DNA of 64,000 bases, from NCBI RefSeq assembly GCF_963662255.1, contig NC_085067.1, forward strand, positions 5,112,428-5,176,427, in the 5' to 3' direction. The position numbers and the translations under genes are program-made. Source of the stretch: Cinclus cinclus (taxonomy: Eukaryota; Chordata; Aves; Passeriformes; Cinclidae). How positions within the stretch are numbered: the stretch's first letter is position 1; the number at the start of each line of letters is the position of its first letter. Under the pieces are notes generated by a model. It was not told the DNA's origin. It was given only the letters and a program-made list of their open reading frames with translations, and made no database searches. This document shows, piece after piece, positions 49,501-61,611 of the stretch.

Positions 49501-51889
49501 AACAGGGAGGGAGATCCCAGGAACAGGGAGGGAGATCCCAGGAACAGGGAGATCCCAGCAGCAAATTCCACACTCACTGGTCTAACCATGGGCTGGAATC
49601 GTGTCCCCAGGAAGAGCCAGGCACAGGGAAATGACTTTAGCAGGCTGACTTCATCCTGCTGCTGTTGGCTTTCCCTGATTTCCATCCCTGAATGTTTAAT
49701 GTATTCTGAGGGAGGTGTGGAGACAGCGAGGGAGAACCAGACAAATTTATAATGTGCCAAAAAAATAAGGTTATTTGGCAGAGTTTTGGGTGCTGTGGTG
49801 CCAGGGCTGGGAATGTCTGCCTGGATTTCAGGAGCACACCCAGCCTGGGAGGAGTTTGGATTAGGAAGCACAACCTCCCCTTCTGCCTGGCCAAAAAATC
49901 AGCTCCATCTTCCTCCTCCTCCTCCTCCTCCTCCTCCTGCTGCTGCTCTGCTTCCCATCCTCACCTGCAGTGGGTATGGTGGGTGTGGGATGAAGGAAAG
50001 CGATTTTCCATGGAACACACACACACGAAAAGGTGGATCTGTGGTATTGGGATGTTCCTGCAACACCTGGCAGCAGGGCTGAGTCAGGGCAATGCCAGCA
50101 GCTGGGAATGGGAGCTCACGATTCCCTTGGGCACAGGACACTTGGAAACCCCAGCCCAGAGCAGGATGCTCTCTATAAAATCCCTGTTTTATGGCATCTA
50201 GACTTAGCAAAAGACTGACTTCACCTTCCACCTTCCTTCAACTCACAACCACCTGCTAAAAGAGCATCCAAACCAGAAATCCAGGAAAATCCCACCCTCC
50301 AAAGCCTGGCTGGGGCAGAATCAGCAGCCGGAATCCCACGCTGACAGACCTGAGGTCACTTCCATGTGGTCAGGGCTCGCTGACAGCCAAAACCTCATCC
50401 CAAAACCTCATCCCAAAACCTCACCCCTGCTCCTAAAGCCCTGGAAAACCTCAGCTGTTTGCCGGCTGCTCCAAGGAAAGGTTGCAGATAAATCCTTGCA
50501 CACCGCTGCTCATCCCGGGCTGGGGATTAAGGACAGGGATTGGTCATTAAAGACAAAGGGGAACAAAGCAGGACTCGATTTTTTTTCCCCCATTTTCAAG
50601 GATTTCGCCTGGTTTTGGGGCTGTAAAGGGCTCCTAGAACAATGCCCTGATGGGGCCACGAGGGGTGAGCGTTTTCTTCTATAATTAAGAGGAAACGAGG
50701 TTAATTAGCTGCTGGGTCATTACAGCTCCTACACAGCCTGGGAGCTCCAACACTGCCCAGTTTCTGCTGCTTTATTGGGGACTGCAATTTTTAGCCATCA
50801 ATACACCTTAAAAACCACCAAAAATGTGGGTAACGCTACTAATGAAATACATTTCTCCCCGTTTTGGTCTCTCAGGACAGCACTTTGTAAAGGATGATGA
50901 GTCAGATCCTTGGGAGATGTGCTCCTAATCCTATTTGGCCACTCAATCCTTTATTTCCTTGTGTCTTTTTTTTTTTTCCTCCTGTGACCACGTTCCTCCT
51001 CTCTCCTTACCTATCCCCGCGTTTTTTATTTGGGAATTAATTTTTTTTTTTTTTTTTTTTTTTTTACAGGATTAATTCCCACTACAGCTCCATTACTACC
51101 AAAACTCTCCTGGGACCATGAGCCATCACCTGGCTATAAATCCTGACTCTCCCATGTTGCAGCTTCATTTCTCTTTCTTGCTTCCTTAAGCAAAAATACT
51201 AAATCCCATCAGCCTCATCCCCAGGTTTCTCAGCTCTGTGGATCCAGGACGACACCAGATGGGAATGCTCTGCTGAGGAGCTGAATGAGGAGGGGATTTG
51301 TGTTATTTTTTTCCCTATTTTCAACAACAAAATTCCTTCTGTGTAAACCACGTGCCTGTACATTAATTACCAGCTAATTAGGAGCTCTTGGAGCAGTTTG
51401 GGAGACAAGGGATGTTTGCAGGATGGATGGCTCAGGTTTTCCAGACCATTCCTCCTCCCTGGGCACTGAAGTGCTGCTCTCCTCTGCAGCAGGGAGAGGA
51501 AGATGGAAATAGAGGAAAACACCTCTGGGGGAGCATGAAGGAACCATAAATGGGGGAATGCTGCTGAGGCTGGAGAGGAAGGAGGATTCTGGAGGTTGGG
51601 ACACCCCAGCTCTCTTCCCTTCATCCCGCTGGATTTATTCCTCCTGTCGCTGCGAGCAGCTCCAACATTTGCCAAAACCATCATGACAAAAATCCCTTCC
51701 CACTGTGCCCAGCCCCGTGGTGGCCCTGAGAGGTGGCAAAGCCATCCTGGGGACAGTGGCCCAAGCAGGGACTCACCAGGACTGAGGTTTCCTCTTCATG
51801 ATGCCCTGGCGTCTCCACTGGGAGTGGGGGCTCAGGTGGTAGGTGAGCTGTCTGCAGAGCTTCTCCATGGCTCCCAGGGAGTCCCCTTC
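33955..51889 (-). CDS. LRRC75A: LRRC75A, leucine-rich repeat containing 75A (C-terminal part, 2 exons)
   Basis: Two minus-strand exons, 51889-51777 and 34537-33955, join in frame into 231 residues plus TGA. They match LRRC75A (FAM211A): EGDSLGAMEKLCRQLTYHLS, then LKAVLMGKPQDNTVDLSGIP, LPRLTTLALNGNRLT (the LRR signature) and FPSVTWIDLGNNVDIFSLPQ. The protein has only a few LRRs after an all-alpha N-terminus. Function is not established. The N-terminal exons (in human ending near SLARYIHCPKP) are not found before 64000, so the gene runs off the right edge; its introns here exceed 17 kb and 12 kb. The C-terminal 60 residues are Gly/Glu/Gln-rich and poorly conserved. It converges on SNHG29, as in mammals. 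Confidence 0.95.
34601..35385. repeat. Satellite-like array of ACAGAAT/ACACA words, partly 80-bp higher-order unit
   Basis: About 785 bases made of 8-10 base words (tgacagaa, tcacacacagaa, atcacacac). A longer unit of 80 bases repeats at 34681 and 34761 (both starting tgacagaaggacacagtgac). It sits 63 bases upstream of the last LRRC75A exon in the intron and abuts a CR1 fragment at its other end. Confidence 0.92.
35384..35600 (-). mobile_element. CR1 LINE fragment (reverse orientation)
   Basis: Plus strand from 35384: ccaggatagaagagacctgt, then gatcgagtccaacccagcc, aaccatggcaccgagtgcca, tggtgactccaccatcccct and cttcttcctaacatccaacc. These are near-consensus reverse-complemented CR1 of a type common in songbirds. 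Younger-looking than the copies at 985 and 45420. Confidence 0.93.
36117..36172 (+). repeat. Poly(A) tract of 56 A
   Basis: Uninterrupted A from 36117 to 36172. No recognisable retroposed gene immediately upstream and no clear target-site duplication. Confidence 0.98.
37333..37384. repeat. (TA)26 microsatellite
   Basis: Pure alternating TA for 52 bases, flanked by AT-rich text. Confidence 0.98.
38957..39105. repeat. 18-bp minisatellite, GCAGGGACATCCCAAAGT type
   Basis: About eight units of agggacatcccaaagtgc with cacagagc / catagagc variants. It grades directly into the next array, which shares the 18-base period and the cccacagagcag word. Confidence 0.9.
39130..39655. repeat. Minisatellite of CAGTGTCACC units with higher-order order
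   Basis: Alternating 18-base (cagtgtcaccccacagag) and 13-base (cagtgtcacctct) units over more than 500 bases. It is open in three plus frames (181, 246 and 187 codons) because most units are multiples of three and free of stops. Not a gene. Confidence 0.93.
40794..40863. repeat. (GGGAT)14 pentanucleotide array
   Basis: Fourteen perfect GGGAT units. Every unit has three consecutive G on the plus strand, so the tract can form G-quadruplexes. On the LRRC75A sense strand it reads ATCCC. Confidence 0.98.
45420..45545 (+). mobile_element. Old CR1 LINE fragment (forward orientation)
   Basis: The text ttagtggtggacttgatctc followed by tttttccagccttaatgatc is a diverged CR1 3' end in the sense direction; the characteristic terminal octamer repeat is not clear. 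Confidence 0.75.
46489..46532 (+). repeat. Poly(A) tract of 44 A
   Basis: Uninterrupted A; no source gene recognised upstream. Confidence 0.97.
48407..48500. repeat. T-rich low-complexity block
   Basis: T-runs (19 T from about 48409) broken by single A or C, with a further run to about 48500. Confidence 0.85.
49438..49558. repeat. 21-bp minisatellite (about 6 copies)
   Basis: Units of agaagggatggagatcccagg, changing midway to aacagggagggagatcccagg. The copies show clear subfamily order. Confidence 0.93.
49910..49947. repeat. (TCC)n then (TGC)n microsatellite
   Basis: About ten TCC units followed by a few TGC units. Confidence 0.93.
51039..51066. repeat. Poly(T) tract
   Basis: Over 25 T in a row. 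Confidence 0.95.
51777..51889 (-). CDS. LRRC75A: LRRC75A penultimate coding exon
   Basis: 113 nt, 37 codons plus two bases. Acceptor TTTTTTGCAG and donor GTGAGT on the minus strand. Encodes EGDSLGAMEKLCRQLTYHLS, PHSQWRRQGIMKRKPQS and the start of a Cys codon completed in the last exon. Human has one more residue around WRRHRG, from memory. Confidence 0.94.
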
Positions 51890-52056
51890 CTGCAAAAAAC
51901 ATGGAAAGGACCAGGGTGAGGGCTCTGCAGCATTGCCATCACATCCACGGGATGCTCCGAGCCCGGAGTGGCTCCAGCTGGGAAGCCTTAAGGGACCACC
52001 CTAAAAATGCCTTAAAAAGGGGGAAAAAACCTCTCTGATTGCTCAGATTCTGCAGG

Positions 52057-52120
52057 ATTATCATTATCATTATTATCATTATCAATATCATTATTATTAT
52101 CATTATCATTATTATTATTT
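52057..52120. repeat. (ATT/ATC)n microsatellite
   Basis: Mixed ATT and ATC trinucleotides for about 64 bases. Confidence 0.93.
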
Positions 52121-52451
52121 TGCCACTAATGTTATTATTGTGGCATTGTTATTATTCCACTGTTACCATTTGACACCACGCAACAGCTTCCAGCACTAAA
52201 ATTTTGGCAGAGATTGATTAAATTTCGTTAATCATTCGTTACCACCAAAAACTGCTCTGTGAGCTGATGGAGTCTTGGGAAGAGAAAATCTCACAAAAAT
52301 CTCACAACATTTAATTGTTAGGAAAAATAAAAACATGAAGAAGCACGGTGTCTTCTCAATTTTGACTCAGATTTCCACCCCAAGGGATGCTGGCTTGGAA
52401 AACTTGAGCTCTGAAAGGTTCTAAGGATTTGGGTCTAGAAATGTTGGGTCC

Positions 52452-52529
52452 TAAAATAAAATTTAAAATTAAATTAAATTAAATTAAATTTAAAAAAAAA
52501 TAAAATAAAATAAAATAAAATAATAAAAT
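52452..52529. repeat. (AAATT)n then (AAAAT)n microsatellite
   Basis: Pentanucleotide array that changes unit halfway. Confidence 0.93.
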
Positions 52530-53802
52530 CATTACTATCCAGACTGCTTAGTCATGTTTCAGGATTTTCATACACACGATCTGCAATAATTCAAACCTCC
52601 CATCCTGCAGTGCCTCTCTTGCTCTCTGAAAGGTCACAGGCAGAGATGAACCTGACTGAAAGATCAATAATGATGAGAAAAGATCCAAGATGTGACGATT
52701 TGTGCTGTCTGCCTGGTTTTATTAAACTGCTGCATCATTAGGGAAGACACAGGCATTAAAGAGTGAACCCTACAATAAAGTCAGCCTGGGTTGTTCAGCC
52801 ACAGGGATGGCTCAGGATTTTTTGGGAAAATCCAGGCAGGAATGCTGAGGAAGGTGCTGCCTCTTCTCTGCCAATTATTGCTGCCCTCACATCCCCCCTG
52901 AGAGCTCAGGTTTTGCAGCCTAATTTATGAAATTTATGCAATTTATTCCCCCCCTCACCTCCACATCAGTGGAGCAGGACCAGCCTTATAAAGACATCAT
53001 AAATATTAAATTACCAGGGAGCAATTGGGATTTTGACAAATCACTTGGGGGTGTACAGGGAAACAATTACAGCAGGGTAAAAAAATAGAAATAAAATAAA
53101 AAAAAAAACAAAACACAACAACCACAAACTCAGGACATCTCTGCAGGTGGCTGGGACAGAAATACCAGTCAGGGTTTGTGGGTTTTGACTCTGCTCTAAG
53201 AGTGAAGCCTTGACATAAACAGGGGAGGGTTCATTCACAGACATATCATGGTGATTCCCATTCATCATAAACTGATTTTCCAGCTGATTTTCCCCTGATA
53301 ATTCTGCACCGAGGGCAGGGGATCCCAGGTTAAAACTCCAGATCCAGGGATCCCAGCAGGACACGGGGCATGGAAAGCCCTGGGGAGCAGGAGCCACTTC
53401 CCACCCTAGCCTCTGATTCCCAGGAAATCTGGGTTTGTAGGAGCACATCTCAGCTCTTACTTTTCAACGCCTCGTTCACCACCATGCTGAACCCAAAATC
53501 AGGGTTTTAATCCCACGAATTTTCATTATTCAGGCATTCCCACTGCAGACCCTGTGGCAAGAACCTGCCCCAGGTATGGATGAGCCCTGAGAGGCTCAGC
53601 CTGTTCAATTAACACTGAGAAAATTAAGCAAGACATGATTTTATCTCATGTTTCCCACTGGAAACCTTGGAAAAACAGGCAATTCCTTCATCAGAGCCTC
53701 AAAACATTTTGGGAAGGCAACACTGCCAGCAACACCTTCCTGGCTGTGAAAGCACCAGCCCCATGTGAGAGGAAAACACCAGGGATTTTGACACCTCCTT
53801 AT

Positions 53803-53833
53803 ATTTTTATTTTTATTTTTATTTTTATTTTTA
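53803..53833. repeat. (ATTTTT)n microsatellite
   Basis: About five hexanucleotide units. Confidence 0.9.
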
Positions 53834-56800
53834 CCCACAGTGAGCTGCCAGGTGCAAACAGCTTTTCATGTCTTTCTTTTTATTTTTTTTTTAATGATTA
53901 TTATTTTTAAGCATTGCAGCAGCCCCTGAAATAGCAGATCCACCCTCAGGGATGAGTGGGGGTTTCCAGCTCTGAGCCCTCCCTGTTAAAACTGGTGTTG
54001 AAAAGGAAACAATGCTCTAAAATCGTGAGGGGGAAGGATATTTGCTGACATTTTGTGCTGCAAATTGCCCCCAAAATAACCCTGGAAGAGACAATTCAAG
54101 CTGTCTCCAGCCTTATCTCAGCTGAGCTTCTGGAGAAGTGAAATGATTCACAAGACCAATGTGGAGAAGCCAAAAAGAAAAAAAAAAAGTTAAAAAAAAT
54201 TTTTTTTTTTTTTTGCTGGTTCAGATTTGCCATGGTCATTTTGCCTTCTTAATATGAGGGGGGTTTTTTTGTTTTTTTTTTCCTCAAGCAGCTCCCAGAC
54301 CTGCAGATGGCCAAGGGAAGCTCAAACCTGAACTTCCCATCAAACCAATTCCTGAAGGATTGAGCCCAAAGGAGTTCAGCCCATCCATGGTGGTGCAGGG
54401 GATCTGAGGAAAGATGCACGAACAGCACAAGGAATATTTTCACCCTTTCTCCACATCAACATCCACATCCTTCCACAACCACCCCAGCCCTTTCAGCCCT
54501 TTTTTATTCACAAGCTCAGCTCCCAAGCCCTGCAGGTCCTGGCACACTTTTATTTTTGGGGGTTTAATACATGATTAGGAGCACATGATTACTGTACACA
54601 TCAACTCTGTAGATAAAAACCCCAGTGAGAAATAAAATTCCCATTTCAGAGCCCTCCTAAGGCACAGCATGGGCTCCTTCCTTCTGCACATCTCATTCCC
54701 ATGGTTGAGACACAAACTCTGTGCTTTAGGAACCCTCATTTTTTAGTTTTTTTACCCAAATTTCTGCAATTCCTCCCCAGGTCTGGCCCAAACTCGTGTG
54801 CAGGAGAAGGGACTTTGCTGCTGCCCTGTCAAGGGCTCCAAACAAAAGCTTTTCCCTGCTCCTGATCCCAGTCTATCAGGAAATAATTGGAGCTGACTGA
54901 CACACACCCTGGTGGGACTGAGCCCAAGACCTTGTTTGGAAAAGGAATCAGCTTCAAAATCAGCTTTCAAATCAGCTTAAAATCCAGCCCAGCTCGTGCT
55001 GGCAAGGTTTGAACCTCGCTGGGGAATGGGGAGAGGGATTAACTTGGAGGAGGGATGATGCCAAGAATTCCTGTGGGATGCTCCTTTTGCCAGGGGATAA
55101 CATCCCTGCTCCCCACCCAAGCCTCTGCCCTGCACCAGCAGCACCCTCAGGAATGAGAGAAAAAAAAAGCCACAAACCCCTCTGGGCAGACCCTGCTGCT
55201 TCCAGGGGTGAACAGCTTCCCACAATATCAAAATCAATGCCAAAAGCTCTCCCTGCCACCAGCAGTCTGCATCACATCCCTTATGGAAGGTCAATATAAA
55301 ACTGATTTTTTGTGGTCAGAGAGCAGGAAAACTTCCACCTGCAGAGCCTGAATCCCACAGCGCTGGGTTTTGGGAAACCCCCAAGTGCCCTTTCCATGGA
55401 AAAGACAACAACCAAGCAGAAAAATTGCATTTTCTCACCACCAGAGCCCAATTCCAGCAGCAAACGCTCCCGAAATAACCCACAGGAAAGGCAGCACACA
55501 AGATATGGCTCCTCTAACATCACACAGGGGGTGGGAACGTGCATTTTTTGATCTGGTTTTCAAACTCTGAGAGGAAAACTGCATGGCAGGGCTGGGGAGA
55601 TGGGGCAGACCAACCACACACACAGAGCCCAGCCTTCCCAGCTGATGCTGCTGACAGGAAAGAGGTTGGGATGTGCCCTTTTCCTGAGCCTTGTGCTCCC
55701 AACCTCATTTATCCAGCTGATAAATGCTGGAGAGGAGCCCTCAGCTGAGCTCCTGCAGATCCATCAGCCACACATCTGGGAATATCCATGGATTTGCTCC
55801 CACTGCACCTCTACAGCTCCTGCAGGGACAGAGTCCTGGGTCCCACACAGCAGAAATGCTGTGGGCAGCACCTACACTGATCCCTTAGGATTTAACTTTT
55901 ATATTTTTCATCTATTTGTAATCCTGCAGTTCTTTAGTGGATAACTCTAAACTCCATATCCAGTGTGAGCTGCTGCTCCCATTTTGGGCAGACTCAACAG
56001 TTCCTCTCCAGGCTGGGAATCAAGGACATCTCACTGCCTCAGGCCATGAGAAATGGAAACAAAAATGAGTTGGGGACAGCAAACTTGGGGTAAATGACTT
56101 CATTACCTGAAGCTGTAGTTGGAAGATTAACCCCCAATATGCAAATGGACCAAATTTATAAAATTGTGAAAATCCATGACCCGTGGTCCATTTTTGGGGG
56201 TAGCCCCTGAGGAGTTTGATCTGCCTGAAATGCACCTGAAGGCCCTTCAATAAATATAAATAAACTGCTTTTTTTTTTTTACTCCCTTAATTCTGTCCGG
56301 CCTCTGTTTTTTGGTAGCTCAAAAAGGCATAAAAAATCAGCTCCTGGCAGGAGCAGAAATGCTGCTCAGCTCCCTCTTTCCCTTCCATCCATGCTGGAAA
56401 GCTCTGAGGAGAGGCTGTGCCCTGCTCAGCAGCTCCAGGCAGCAACCTCAGGATAACTCAGGGAGCTCCCAAAGCCCAGCTTTGCAAGACTCAGCTCAGG
56501 GAAGCAGTTTTTGGGCAATGCCTTGGCTCCCACTGGCTCGTGTCCTCTCCAAGCTGGCAGAGCCCCAGCACAATTCCTGGTTTTTGGATGAGTCCTGGAG
56601 CACAGAGGGCTGAGAGCAGAGGATTTCCCTGCAAAGGGCCCCTTTCCCCATCACTCCCGCTCTGCTCCAGCCCTCTGCAGAAGGAGAGGGCTGGGAGGAG
56701 TTTGGGATTGATGGGATTTGAATCCCTTAACAGATTTCAGCTGGGAATGGGATTCCTGGCACTGTGCAATCCACAGCCAGCCCCGCTCCAAAGGGATTTG

Positions 56801-58864
56801 TTCAGCAGGGAACACAAGGAAAGGAGGCACCACACAAGCCCTGCCTGCCCCCATAAAGGATGGGGTGCCCTGGGCATGTGCTGGGGACCACCAGCTGCTC
56901 TGGGTGAAGAAATGGGAATTGGGCAAGCTCAGGGATAAATGGGAGCAGGCACGGGTTGGGATTGGGATTCGTGTCCCGATCCCACTTTTGCATTTGCAGC
57001 TGAGTTTGATACAGAGCTCTTTCTCAGGTGAAAACAAAACATCAACGAACCCTCCGAAAATCCTGGTAACACTCCCAGTGCCACAGAAAATCAGCCATTG
57101 AATAAACAAAGCTGAAAAAGAACATTAAAAAAACCTGCTAAACCTGTAGGGAGCCCTGATCCTGTGGCTGAGGCATCACCCAGCACCTGCAGGACACTTT
57201 TCACCAGCCCTGGGCACTGCCCTGGCTTTTCTGCCAGGCTCCTTGGGAGCAGAGGGATTTCACCACGGAGAAACAACCCCGGGATGAGCAGGGCTGTGGC
57301 TCCACTGGGGATAAATAAATAACCCTGAGGTCACTGCCTGCCCTCCCTGCATCACCACATGGGCAAGGACTGGCTCCCCGGAGTGGATCTCAGGGCTGCT
57401 CCAAAAGGAGAGAGCTCAGAGGAGGATGCAAAGCCTGGTGATAAAGATGCTATTGCAAATTAATTTGTTGTCATTAAAAAAAAAAAAAAAAAACGAATCC
57501 CTGGGAGTGGGCAGAGCCCTGGGGGGCTGCACCAGGGCCAAGCACCCTGGAAAAGAGGCCAAAGTAGATGATTAAAGAGCCTTGGAGAAGGATTCCTGCT
57601 GCAGCACAGCAAGGGAGTGACCCAAATTAGAACAATTAACCATTGTCTGGGGGCTGCGAGGAAGCAACAGGTTTTTTTGGTTTTTTTTTTAGGCATTATT
57701 ACACAGTTCCCACATTTCTGTCAGTCACAATCAATCTTAAAAAAAAAAAAAAAAAAAAAGAAGTGTTGTCGAGCAGATCTTAACTATGAGAACTCCCTGG
57801 CCTTCCCAAATCACTTAAAAATTAAGTAGCTTTTTTTTCTCCCTCCCCTTCAGTGATTCTTTTAGATGACTTTTCACACTTGCAACATCCCTTTCTGGAT
57901 TTGCAGCTGTGAGGCACGAGAAGCTCTGTCCAGGCACAGACCACACTGATCCTGGGAACACCATTCCCATTCCCTGCGCAGGAAATATTTGGTGTGGAGA
58001 CTCCTCAGCCAAGATTTTTGCTTTTCATGCAGTTCAGCAGACAATGAACCTTAAAGTAGGACTTATTACACACCTGAAAAATAAAGAGAATGACAGATTT
58101 CCTTCCAAATCCTCCTCCTTGGGTTTTTGTTTTGGTTTGTATTTTTTTGTCTTGGGTGATCAGCTAGGACAATAGGATACTAGATTGGATTATTAAGCAA
58201 AAAATCCTCAAACAGTTGAAAGACAAAAAACCCCCATGTTCACAATGATAAATGGAATTATTATCCAGTTAAACAAAGGCATAAAACAGTGAGCCATGCC
58301 CTGGGAAGCCCCAGGGGAGAAAATCCTCAATGCCTTTAATGTGTATCCAATCAGTTATCCCAAATTAGCAGAAGGCAAAGAGAGCAAATCCCCAGGAACT
58401 CGAGCTGGGGTAAGGACAGACCTTGGGGTTTGGAAAGGATGACAGCAAAACAGAGAGGAAACGTGAAAATGTCCCCATGGGTGAGGGATTCACACCCTGT
58501 GAGATCCCTAAAGTGGGAATGGAGACCCCAGATGCTCCAGGGAGCCCCTGGAGATTCTCAGGGAATCAGGGGGTGAAAGCCCCAGTGCAGAGGGGATGAA
58601 CCCCCCAAACCCAGGACAGAGCTCTGCTCACCCCAGACCTGCAGCTGTGGCCCCAAAATTGGCTTTTCCTGCTTTTCCTGCTCCCCCCCACATTTAATGG
58701 GATCCGAATTTACGACTCTTCCCTTTTGATGTTGTCACGAGGGGCTGAAGTCATCTAATGATTTTCTGCTTTGCTTTTTCCCTTCCCTTCCCTTTCTTCT
58801 TTTTTTTCCCTCCCCCCTCTGCTTCCAGAGCATAGGGCTGAGCTCAGCCTATTGTTGCTTGCAG

Positions 58865-58946
58865 ACATCTGTGCTGCAGCCAGTCCCAGATTTCCCTCTG
58901 GAAGTCCTAATGGAGTTTTCTCCAGCAAATCCTGGGAGACCAAGAG
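58865..58946 (+). other. Possible antisense exon (unsupported by homology)
   Basis: A long pyrimidine tract (58776-58830) and TTGCTTGCAG precede 82 bases without a stop (acatctgtgctgcagccagt onward), then AGAG|GTAGGA. The splice layout is good, but the peptide resembles nothing I know. Could be a lncRNA exon or chance. Confidence 0.2.
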
Positions 58947-59070
58947 GTAGGAGAAGATTTAAATCCATCATTCCCCCAAAACATCCCAGCAGGCAGGAGG
59001 TGAACGCAGGGATTGGTGATTGCTCCTACCTACAAACCCCATCCAGGTGTGCAGGGAGGATCCACCCCAA

Positions 59071-59430
59071 ATCCTGAATCCCAAATCCCAAATCCTGAAT
59101 GCCAAATGCCAAATGTCAAATTCCAAGTCCCAAGTGCCAAATCCCAACTCCCAAATGCCAAGTGCCAAATCCCAAATCCCAAGTGCCAAATCCCAAATCC
59201 CAAATGCCAAATCCCAACTCCCAATTGCCAAATCCCAAATCCCAAATGCCAAATCCCAACTCCCAATTGCCAAATCCCAAATCCCAAGTGCCAAATCCCA
59301 AATCCCAAGTGCCAAGTGCCAAATCCCAACTCCCAAATCCCAATTGCCAAATCCCAAATACCAAATCCCAAATCCCAAATGCCAAATCCCAACTCCCAAG
59401 TGCCAAGTGCCAAATCCCAAATCCCAAATC
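59071..59430. repeat. CCCAAAT/GCCAAAT minisatellite
   Basis: About 360 bases built from 7-base words (cccaaat, gccaaat, cccaact, ccaagtg) in shifting 13-35 base patterns. The array is open in several frames on both strands (127-172 codons, reading QIPNPKC-like or GIWDLG-like repeats). It is stop-free because of its composition, not a gene. Confidence 0.95.
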
Positions 59431-60833
59431 TCCCCTCCTGCAGGGCATGAAAAATCCCACTGGAAGAACTCTCCAGGGAGGTGTCCTTAAAATATCACCA
59501 CGAGGGTGTTGCAATTCCCCTTCCCTCATTTCAGGCTCCTCTGGGAAGAGGATCTGGCGTGAGGAGGATGAGGGATGACGTGGGTGATGCCCAAAGGGAA
59601 GCAGATGTTGGCACAATGGAATGATAGAACCCAAAAATAAATTCCAAATAAAGTGACAACGTGGCTTTAGGGCTGATCAGTTTGACCACCCCGTAGCACG
59701 GAGCAGAAAAGCTTTTGAAAATAAATCATGTCTGGTTTAATTCAAATTAAAGAGGAACTTAAGCAATTTAATAAAGGCCATTTTAATAAGAATGAGAGGG
59801 GTTTTTGGTCATATTTTGCAATGATCACAGTGGAGCCACAGGGCTTACACACAGAGCACCAAATCAGATCCTGCATCACCCATTTCAGGGGGTTTTTTCA
59901 TCTCAACCTACCCCAAATATTAGGAAATCATGGTGGTTTGTGAGAAATTGTACTGAGAGAACATTAAGAGATGCACAGAAACAGAAATAAAAGACATAAA
60001 AGCTGCACAGAAAGGATGCAAACCCAGCAAACAGATCCAGAGGCTGTTTGGATAGGGAATGCTGTCCATAGTGGAAACCTCACTCCCTTCCTTCTGGTTT
60101 GCTTGGATAAAGGTTTTACCACCAAAAAATTCCCTCTTAAAGAAGGTAAAAGAGGAAAAAAAGAGGTAAAATCTGTGGTAGCAGAAATAAAAGCCAAAGA
60201 AAAAAGGTTTTTATTTCAAGGAGGAGAAGAACCAATCTTCTATCAATAAAAAATTAGATTTTGAGAAAAGTTTATTAGAAACTCCACTGAATTTCCCATC
60301 CAGCTCCCTTTGGCACAGGAAGGAACATTTTGCAGATGCTGATCAGAAAACTCACCCCATCACCTGGCAAAACCCAAAACCAGCTACAAAACCATCCAGT
60401 GAAAATCCAAACCCGGGTCTGCAGATAAGGACTGCACAACAAACTGAAAATGCTTTTGCATTTTAAGAATAATTAAAGGTTGTGGCCGTAATTAGCTGCA
60501 AAGCAGGGTCAGAACACAGACCCTGAGCAGCACTTCTGGTCTTTCACCACCTTTTTGGAGCAGAAGGTGTTCTGGAGCAGATGGCAGGGGCTCTGTGCCA
60601 GGGCAAAATTAATATTTTGTGGAGTCCTGCTTGACAGCAGCATAAAACTCAATGAGGGGGAAAGGCAGCAACTGGTGCAGAATGGGAGTGGGGACAGGGG
60701 ACAACCAGGCTGTCACCAGAGGGGACCTGCCTGGCCCATCTCCAGAAGGTCCTATTAACCCCTTGGCTTCCATCAAATTAACCCAACACTGAGCATGGCA
60801 CTTGTTTTAACTTCATGATTTAAACCCCCCCCA

Positions 60834-60995
60834 CCCCAAAAAAAAAAAAAAAAAACAAACAAAACAAACAAACCAAAACAAAAACAACAACAAAAGAACA
60901 AAAAAAAAACACCCAAAACAAACAAACAAAAAAACACCCTAACAAAAAAAAAACAAAAAAAAAGGAAAAAAAAAACAAAACAAAACAAAACAAAC
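60834..60995. repeat. A-rich (AAAC)n low-complexity tract
   Basis: Mostly A with regular single C, preceded by a short C-run. Confidence 0.9.
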
Positions 60996-61610
60996 CTCTG
61001 ATTCCAGGCAAACTTACCAAAGCTGGGAAGCCCAAAGGAGTGGGGTTTTCAGAGCTGGCTGCAGGGATGGGGTGGGTGGGTGCTCACCTGGGCACAGCCA
61101 GGTTCATTCTCCAGCTCTCAGGAGAGGATTTGTTCCTGCTCAGCTCCTACAAATCCCACCACAAACCCATGAGAATCCCACCAGCACTGAGTGCTGGCTC
61201 AGGACAACCACAAAACACCAAGGACCCAGCAATTAAACCCTAAATTAGCCAAAAATTAGGAGCTGATGAAGCCGCAGCAGTGGCAGAACACTGAAAAGCA
61301 AAATCTGCGGGGACAAAGGGAAGGAATGGAACCCAGTTTTGCACATTTTCCCCCAATCTGCTTTGCAGAAAGGCTAAAGTGCAAAGCCTAAGGCTCGGTG
61401 TTGACACAGGAAAATGAAAAGCAATGTACAATAGGGCTTATCAAGAGAGGCAGAAGTAGGAGATGAGCGGGATTGCAGCGGCTCAGGAAGTTGTTCCAAA
61501 GGATCCTGGAGTAATATTGCACTTGGACTTCAGAGAAGCAATTAGAGAAAGCAATAAAATCTGAGGTGATAGACGGCCCTGAGGGGAATATGGAAGATAA
61601 AGGGAAATTA

Positions 61611-61611
<1 letters not shown>

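Larger units (their letters stand above)
34538..51776 (-). other. LRRC75A intron (17.2 kb), repeat-rich
   Basis: No additional exon supported. It holds a satellite-like array (34601-35385), CR1 fragments (35384-35600 and 45420-45545), a 56-A run, a (TA)26 tract, an 18-bp minisatellite block, a (GGGAT)14 array and a 21-bp minisatellite, each listed separately. Confidence 0.7.

Noticed and set aside
59013..59634. Six frames of 127-172 codons on both strands
   Set aside because: Low-complexity array translated in different phases (NPKCQIP-like, [12 protein letters not shown]).
59640..60250. A possible old retroviral gene fragment, from Lys-rich frames of 71-92 codons
   Set aside because: No recognisable motif of gag, protease, reverse transcriptase or integrase, and no LTR pair; A-rich composition explains the Lys content.
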